From: Hordeum vulgare subsp. vulgare
Taxonomy: Eukaryota; Streptophyta; Magnoliopsida; Poales; Poaceae
Length of the DNA stretch: 64,000 bases
Direction: 5' to 3'
NCBI RefSeq assembly: GCF_904849725.1
Contig: NC_058518.1
Coordinates: 510,433,225 to 510,497,224 of the forward strand
Made by a program: the position numbers and the translations under genes. This document shows positions 57,701-64,000 of the stretch, in pieces. Below the pieces are notes generated by a model. It ran no database searches. It had not been told where the DNA came from and saw only the letters and a list, made by a program, of their open reading frames with translations. Numbering within the stretch: position 1 is the stretch's first letter; the number at the start of each line of letters is the position of its first letter.

Positions 57701-58941
57701 TTTTACAGACAGATATGAAAGACAGTGGACAATGTTGCCATAAATGGCCTGTCGAAGCAGATGTAGAGAGCTTAGTTTGTGATCCACACAATGAACACTC
57801 CTTTGTGGTAAGTGATTTCGTTGTATTTTACGGTTCAACTCAATTATCTGTCGTTTCATAGAACAATTGGAAATCTCTGACAGACAAAAACTTTCTGCTG
57901 AACTTTAGTGAAGTTTCCATTAGAAACAGTATGATTGAAATCCAGATGAATATAGTTCTTCTCTTTCATGAAGCAAGTCTATAGTTCACATCTTTGGATC
58001 CCTGCAGTTAATTATTTAAGGCTATTCTAAGTCATTGTCTCAGAATGAATTTGTATTTGTGATTTTCTTTTTGGTGCATGTGTTATATACTCGATGGTAT
58101 GATAATGTGGCAGCTGGGTCTTGCAGGTTAGTCTTGAAAATGGGATGGTTCAAGCGTTCGATATTCGGACAGCTTCATCAAATTCGAATCCTGGACAGCC
58201 GATGTTTACTCTGCATGCACACGAAAAGGCCGTTTCTTCCATATCCTTTGCCCCTTCGACCCCCAATGTATGTTACATTTTCAAATCAGTGTGCTAAATA
58301 AAAGAAAGAGAGATGCGGCAGCCACATAAACCGAATTACTGATGCTGACCCTTCTTTTCTGCAGTTTCTTGCAACAGGTTCAACTGATAAAATGGTGCGT
58401 TTAACTGTTTATTAACTTTGTGCTGAAGAAGCTATTGGCACTCGTGGTATTGATCCAACCAGTTGCTAACATATCTATATATAAACACAGGTGAAGCTCT
58501 GGGATCTGTCCAACAACCAGCCTTCATGCATCTCTTCGCTGAATCCTAAGCTTGTACGTACTCTGGCTGAATTCCTCCCTTGTCCATCTTTATAATGAAA
58601 GAATTACTGCAATGTGGAGCTATGTTCTGTTCCAGGGAGCTATACCATATTGCTCATCCATCTCCTTTCTTGTTTCCAGGGAGCTATATTCTCGGTGTCG
58701 TTTTCGAACGACAACCCCTTCCTGTTAGCGTGTGGAGGATCGAAGGGCAAACTGAAGGTAAGCAGCATGTCCTCTATACGTTGTCTGTCGAAGCTTCCAT
58801 GTGTGGCTCTTCCACTGACAGGAGCTCTTCTTGCGTGTTTGGCAGGTCTGGAACACGCTGTCGGAACCCGCAGTCGCGAACAAATTTGCAAAGGGACGGC
58901 AAAATGCGCCAGCTGTGCGAAACGAATCCCCCACAGAATGA
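54731..58941 (+). CDS. PWP1: PWP1, periodic tryptophan protein 1 homologue (WD40, 508 aa)
   Basis: Sixteen exons, all in frame: 54731-54849, 54931-55148, 55230-55315, 55408-55512, 55759-55885, 56142-56200, 56303-56374, 56858-56925, 57010-57106, 57208-57276, 57709-57807, 58127-58267, 58365-58394, 58491-58553, 58680-58757, 58846-58941. The N-terminus ([17 protein letters not shown]) and acidic tracts (about residues 42-60 and 142-153) precede a WD40 propeller ([33 protein letters not shown]). A Lys-rich loop ([10 protein letters not shown]) is encoded by exon 7. PWP1 acts in the nucleolus in rRNA gene transcription and ribosome biogenesis in yeast and animals. The length matches the family. Intron 4 begins GC rather than GT; the others are GT-AG. 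Confidence 0.93.
55955..56099 (+). mobile_element. Stowaway MITE in PWP1 intron 5
   Basis: 145 bp, CTCCCTCCGTTCCTAAATAT to GGAACGGAGGGAG, left flank TA, right flank TG (mutated TA). Same family as the copies at 28880 and 29339. It lies 43 bp upstream of exon 6. Confidence 0.92.
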
Positions 58942-59639
58942 TGGGCTCGAGCTGTTTCTGGCTATGTGTTAGGATAGATTTTCCGTTTCAGTTTTGATAC
59001 TGGGTGAAATGTAACAGGAGCATGGATTTATTTATATGTGCTACAACCAAACGACAGCAGAAATGGATCTGTGGCGAGAGTTTGCAGTTTATCATATTCC
59101 GTTTTATATTTGGACTTAGAAAAGGGAAGTCAAGTTGGCGAAAATTCAATTCGGCTCCCGGGTATACGTGCTCCTGCGTGTGGAAATAATTTTTGAAATG
59201 TAAAAAAAATCCCAACAAAACATTTATGTGTTCAGTCACATCCCAATGCTACCTTCAAATTTATAGGCAAAAAGGTTAAGCAATTTTTCCTGGCAAAAAA
59301 TAAAAATAAAAATTGAACACCAAATGTTACCCTCAATTTGTTTTTTTTTTTTATCGATGAAACATTATTGCTTGGGACATTATCATAAACATTTAAAAAA
59401 AAACTCTGAATATTTTTAAGCTTTTTACATATTTTCTGAACTTGCTGTTCATGGGGATGTAAATGCTCCAGGGAGCTGAAACGCCTCCCTCGTCAAGTTA
59501 GCTGTCAAGTTAGCTGTTTTATACTTGCTCTGTTTTTAAAATGTATGTATTAGTTTTCAGAGAAGTCTAACTTTTCTGTTTTATAGAGTAAATTATAAAT
59601 AACCATAATAGCAAATTATTTCATGGAGTGCTAGAAAAT
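58942..59639. other. PWP1 3' UTR and spacer, with a possible MITE
   Basis: The first ~100 bases are the likely 3' UTR. At about 59149-59484, GGCTCCCGGGTATACGTGCTCC and, inverted, AGCTCCCTGGAGCATTTACATC could be the ends of a small AT-rich DNA transposon; this is tentative. Confidence 0.4.
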
Positions 59640-60063
59640 AGCCCGTAGTGTTAGGTGTCTAGCACAAAAGTTGAGTACAAATCTTTGGCAAATGCCACCA
59701 TCGAAATTATTTGGTTAGAACCATTGCTTGAACAATTGGGAATTAAGCTACACTGCATCCCACGTTTATGGTGTAGAAATTATTTGGTCGGAATCATTTC
59801 TTGAATAACTGGGAATTAAGCAACACCTCATCTCATGTTTATGGTGTGGCAGTTTGGGAACAACTTATCTTTCAGCTAGTTCCGTCTTTCGTGCGAGAAC
59901 AAAACATACTAAGTTTGATTTTCACTTCGTATGAGAAAAGGTTGCAGAAAAGAAATTGAAGATACGGTTCATTTCTACCAAAGACCAAGTAATAGATGGC
60001 TTCACCAAAGCTCAGTCAGTCAAGATGTTTGAAGAATTTAAGAGCAATCTTAACTTGGAGTAG
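59640..60063 (+). pseudogene. Copia RNase H C-terminus, decayed, with internal tandem duplication
   Basis: Reads [20 protein letters not shown], a Copia RNase H motif, then after a gap DFHFV-stop-EKVAEKKLKIRFI and TKDQVIDGFTKAQSVKMFEE, ending in TAG at 60061. The in-frame TGA replaces the usual CGA (Arg), as expected from CpG methylation decay. A 72-bp segment is tandemly duplicated at 59704 and 59776. It is immediately followed by an LTR. Confidence 0.8.
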
Positions 60064-60080
60064 TTTAGATTAAAGAAAGG

Positions 60081-60705
60081 TGTTAGACTATAGTTTTTTT
60101 CCCTTATGTTCTCCAACACAGTCCATGTAATCTCAACTAATACTTGTGAGCCATGCAGGGGTGTTCCTGCATCAATCAATAAATATCACATTTCTTCTAC
60201 GGAGGGGTAAGAACGTTTCCAATCTTATAATACACTTCATACATCATACTCTCGAGCCCATCCCTTCCCTTCGTGCAAACAATGATGCATCTAAGCCACC
60301 ATCGCCGTGCTCTTTGCCCTACTGGTCTTCGCCGCAGCGTTGCAGCAGTCTGAGGTGAGGGTCCAGCCCATCGCCATTGCCCTAGATCCCGTTATGCTCT
60401 CGCTCTTTGGATCGCTCACTCCCTGGGGATTGCCTCAGATCCCAGGCATGCTACATACCCACCTTCTCTTCAAGCCCGCCTCCACCGAACGAGTGCCTAA
60501 CACCGTTGACCGCGGATGGATGTGTGAATTAGGTTGGAAGCGTTGAACCCTTTGCTCGGGCCGCATATGTATACATATTGGGTAAACCTTGGAGTACAAG
60601 AAAGAGATCGATGATCTCAGGAGTTCGGTTACAGAGGGAGAGGAAGAAGAGATAGAATAGGATATAAGTTTAAACAAATATCCTCTATCCTATACATATT
60701 CTAAC
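60081..60705 (+). mobile_element. Copia 3' LTR
   Basis: 625 bp from TGTTAGACTATAG to CATATTCTAACA, giving perfect TGTTAGA/TCTAACA inverted termini. A purine-rich TTAAAGAAAGG precedes it. This is a smaller Copia family unrelated to Angela. The 5' part of the element is missing. Confidence 0.75.
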
Positions 60706-61923
60706 ACTCCCCCTCAATCTAAACCTCATGAACTTCTGCCAAGGTTGAGATTGTAGATGAACTCATCAAACCCAGATTTTTGGATTTCGTTTTGTGTTTT
60801 TTATCGGCCCTGGACGAAATTGACGAAATTCGTTTTTTCGGATTTTTTTTCGGAAAATTCCGGACGAAAAGCACATATCAAAATTTGAATTTTGGGACGA
60901 AAAATGAACGAAATTTGCCCAAAAAATTGAAATACAACAGACCACAAAATGAGCAAAACATTCTCATAAAAATCAAGCAGTAGAATCAAATCATTACACA
61001 CCAGCAGATTAACACTTCAATGGTTTAGGTAGTATCATAGTCCATCAACTGAGAGAGCAGCAACCATTGAAAAAGCAACATGAAAGTTTAGATTAACATG
61101 CGACTTAATATTGGGATACTGGGCAGTCAAATGAACAAGCATAACGGTTCAGAATTACAATCCACATTAAATTTAACATGGCATTCATCAAATATGCCGA
61201 CCCCAAAATACGAACATAAAGTTCAATTCGGACTTGCTGTTCTTCACTTCGGACTTCCTGTTCGTCCACCCGTTAGTCTTCAACTTCCTAGTCTTGCAGC
61301 ACCAACTGAAACAACATATAATATCATATGGACAAAAGGATAGTGAATTATACAAACATCACAAGAATCTGAATCAAGAACAGTATGTGGAAGGAACTAA
61401 GCGGCACATAACAAACATCACAAGAATCTGAATCAACAAATAACAAACAAGATCAATAGGACAAAACCTGAAACAATATAATGTGGAAGGAACTAACTAG
61501 CAGTTTCTACTAGTTTCAGACCATGTTTCGACATGTGCGCACAAACTGATAAGTCGACATGCTACCTAGTATTTCCATTCAACTACTTTTACTTTTCAAA
61601 CAAGTTCCAAAGTCCTAATAAAACCCATCATAGGATCCAAATCTCAGATGTTTGCAAAAATATAAGAAGACAAGAAACCTGAATTTGCAGAAACTAGATT
61701 TTGCAAAAATATGAACCTGAATTTTGTTCACAGGTTATTTAAAAACATCTATTATGATTTTGCAAAAACAGTACATATAATATCATATAGACTAAAGGAT
61801 TGTGAATTATACAAACATCACAAGTAGATGGCAGCCCAATTGAAACAACATCGCATGTTTATGACAGAATAAAAGAAAGAGCATAAATGGAAAATTATTG
61901 ATGACAGCACAAAAACTTACTTG
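60706..61923. other. 3' flank of the hAT-type transposase gene
   Basis: AT-rich sequence with repeated CGAAATT phrases (60817-60915) and two similar stretches (ACAACATATAATATCATATG near 61313 and GTACATATAATATCATATAG near 61770), probably within or near the transposon. No other gene is recognised. Confidence 0.4.
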
Positions 61924-63825
61924 TCAATTGTAAAGGCTTGTGACCTCCTTGACCTTCTTGGCTTGCCTAACCCGCTCAGATCTACGGTTCACCAAACTAC
62001 CATCACTTGATACCTCATCATTGTTTCCAACTTGGCTTGGTAAATCCTTCTCAAGTTGCATTGCCGGATCTCCTCCATCAGACTGACTTGCACCATCATC
62101 ATGGCTATCATCGTCATCATCGATTTCCAGCTCCTCATTCTCTTCATCATCATCCTCACTATCATTGTAGTCGTCCTCTTCTTCCTCTACCCTCTTCCTT
62201 TTCTTGCCATTGTCCATCCTTCCAAGATGAGATACTTTCTTACTTGAGTTAAGCAAACGTATTTGCTCAAACACGACACTCGCAGCATCAACTCCATCCA
62301 AGATTACGTGCTCATCATTCTCATTCAGCCATTCCATCATAGGATTTGTTGCATCAAACATGGTTGTATCCATCATCATTGCACATGCATCAACTTCCTT
62401 CTGCATATGATTCTCTCTCACTGGGTCTTGATCTTCTTCAACACGTATCTTCAAGGTGTGAAAACAAAATTAGTCACTGACAATGATGTGCCTAGTAAAC
62501 AACAGCGTATGGGTGAATCATGGCACAAGGCAAACCCATTTCATACCTTCAAGTTGTAGCGCACAGATACAAGCTTATGCAGCTTGCCATATAGAAGACG
62601 GTTTCTTTGCTTCGTATGGACCAACGCAAAAGCACTCCAATTTCTCTCACAACCACTTGACGAAACACACTGTGATACGATCCTCAAGGCACACTTCTGC
62701 AGATTAGGAACTTCCCCTCCAAATTGGAACCACCACTCAGCTGCAAGTCAAAACAGAATTAACATAGTCAGATGAACGGAGTTGCAAAACTGAAGTAATG
62801 GAAAATATTACAAGTGCAGTATTGTAACTTACTTGGTGACATTTTCTCTGCAGAAGAACGTGCTAACCTTTGGCCAAACCTTCCACGACATTCCCTATAA
62901 GTGCTGACTTCATCAATGGCTAAAACAGCGGTCTCAGGGTCTGCTATCTTCTCAATGGCATCTGTTAGTGCAGAAGCATAGTCCGTAATGTTGCTCATGT
63001 TGATCTGATAATGTGTGTAAGGATCAAGGACAGCAGCTACATAGGAGAAGGAAGACCAAAATAAGTTAAACCCATGAAAAGAGAGCAGCATAATACAAAT
63101 TTAGTTAGTTTTGTAACTACCTGCAACCAATAGTGTGCCTTCTTGCATAGCATCGATCCTCTTGGACACCTTGCTCATGACTCTATGAAACATCTGTGAC
63201 CCACCACCAAGATGACTTTCCAACTTTTGTATGGCTGCCATCATACTCTTCTTGAATCCAGATAGAGTGCATCTCTTTTGTGTATCAGCATATCTAAGGG
63301 CTTTGTAGAGTGGCTCTAGCATAGCAAGAACCCACTCTAAAGCTGCCCACCACATACTACTAGATAGCAACTCTTCAGCAAACACATAATCAGCAGTATT
63401 GTTCCAAATACTTCCCTTCCAATCATCAGACACCATCCATTTCCTAAACTCATCTTTCTTACAATGAAAACTCTCCAGGAACATGAACACCGTTCCAAAC
63501 CGGGTCGCATTCGGTTTTATGAGTTCACCACCAATGTTCTTTTTCATGCTATCATGCAGGTTATTGTGATTATAGAAAAATCTACAGATCTGCTTAGCAC
63601 TTTTAACTATCACGTCAACCTCACGAAACTTAGCAACATCCTTAAGCATGAGGTTAATAGTGTGAGCAGCACATGGCTGCCAAACAATATGACTAAACTC
63701 TGGTTGTTCTACCAGAGTTTTACATGCTTTCTTGTAATTTGACCCATTATCAGTTACAATTTGAACAACATTCTCAGATCCTATCTCTTCCACAACAACC
63801 TTTTTGATCTCTCTATAGATAAAAT
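61924..63825 (-). CDS. hAT-type transposase gene (DUF659 and hAT dimerisation domain), 5' end outside window
   Basis: Minus-strand exons: 63825-63121, 63036-62833, 62740-62547 and 62448-61924. All have GT-AG junctions and keep one frame (about 542 residues). Exon order gives an RNase H-like DUF659 part (VVQIVTDNGSNYKKACKTLV, then WQPCAAHTINLMLKD), a Trp-rich mid-region (SSSMWWAALEWVL), the hAT C-terminal dimerisation motif (CVSSSGCERNWSAFALVHTK), and an unusual acidic tail (EDDYNDSEDDDEENEELEID) ending basic. No stop or frameshift is seen. The first exons, which should hold the BED zinc finger and first catalytic Asp, lie right of the window. It could be an active transposon or a domesticated copy. 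Confidence 0.82.
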
Positions 63826-64000
63826 CTGCCAATTAAATAGAAATAGCAGATTTTCAACTCTAAATGTACCATGATATCAAGTAAAAAACAGAATAAAGCA
63901 TAATATAAAGATATAGCGATGAATAAACAGAAATAGCTGATTTTCAACTCTAAATGCACCATGATATCAAGTAAAAAACAGAATAAAGCATAATATACAG
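63826..64000 (-). repeat. Intron of the hAT gene with a 90-bp tandem duplication
   Basis: AGAAATAGCAGATTTTCAAC at 63839 recurs as AGAAATAGCTGATTTTCAAC at 63929, and the following 65-70 bp match almost perfectly up to the window edge. Confidence 0.85.

Noticed and set aside
60146..60546. Short ORFs after the Copia RNase H
   Set aside because: They lie inside the LTR at 60081-60705 and have no recognisable domain.

Overview
This is Triticeae (wheat, Aegilops or close relative) nuclear DNA. The assignment rests on Angela/WIS/BARE-1-type Copia LTRs, tRNA-Asp-primed Gypsy elements, a Caspar-like CACTA fragment, Stowaway and Tourist MITEs, and GC-rich grass genes with GT-AG introns. There is no CRISPR array, operon or other prokaryotic feature. 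Everything here was read by eye, without alignment software or database searches.

Layout: 1-34 kb is nested transposable elements. A minus-strand Angela enters from the left edge (1-2291) and sits inside the 5' LTR of a decayed plus-strand Gypsy element (2292-9987). A young full-length Angela (10847-19784, target-site duplication CTAAC) and a minus-strand Gypsy LTR (about 19904-21546) interrupt an older sequence that looks like one large, old LTR (9988-23816). Next come a Gypsy 5' LTR and gag remnant (24257-26452), a 49-bp minisatellite joined to a CACTA gene fragment (26463-27958), MITEs, and an Angela-type LTR (31484-33286). A low-copy segment at 28.6-30.3 kb has a diverged second copy at 34.5-34.96 kb that lacks the Tourist MITE.

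36-59 kb is a gene island, all on the plus strand. It holds a DUF3133 zinc-ribbon/EDR4-like gene (36443-40137), two tandem GABA-transporter-1-like amino acid permease genes (41734-43634 and 47208-49496) with an apparently complete U6 snRNA gene between them (44010-44112), and a 16-exon WD40 gene for PWP1 (54731-58941). MITEs and inverted-repeat elements fill the spacers and some introns.

59-64 kb holds a Copia 3' end with its LTR (59640-60705) and a minus-strand, 5'-truncated hAT-type transposase gene (61924-63825) whose visible exons are open.

The host genes do not form a pathway: defence-related zinc ribbon, GABA/amino acid transport, spliceosomal U6 and ribosome biogenesis. I found no convincing undescribed biological system. 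The most useful leads are the tandem transporter pair with U6 between, the duplicated upstream segment with an empty MITE site, a tRNA-like Pol III module, a recurrent LTR hairpin, and the hAT gene with its acidic C-terminal tail.
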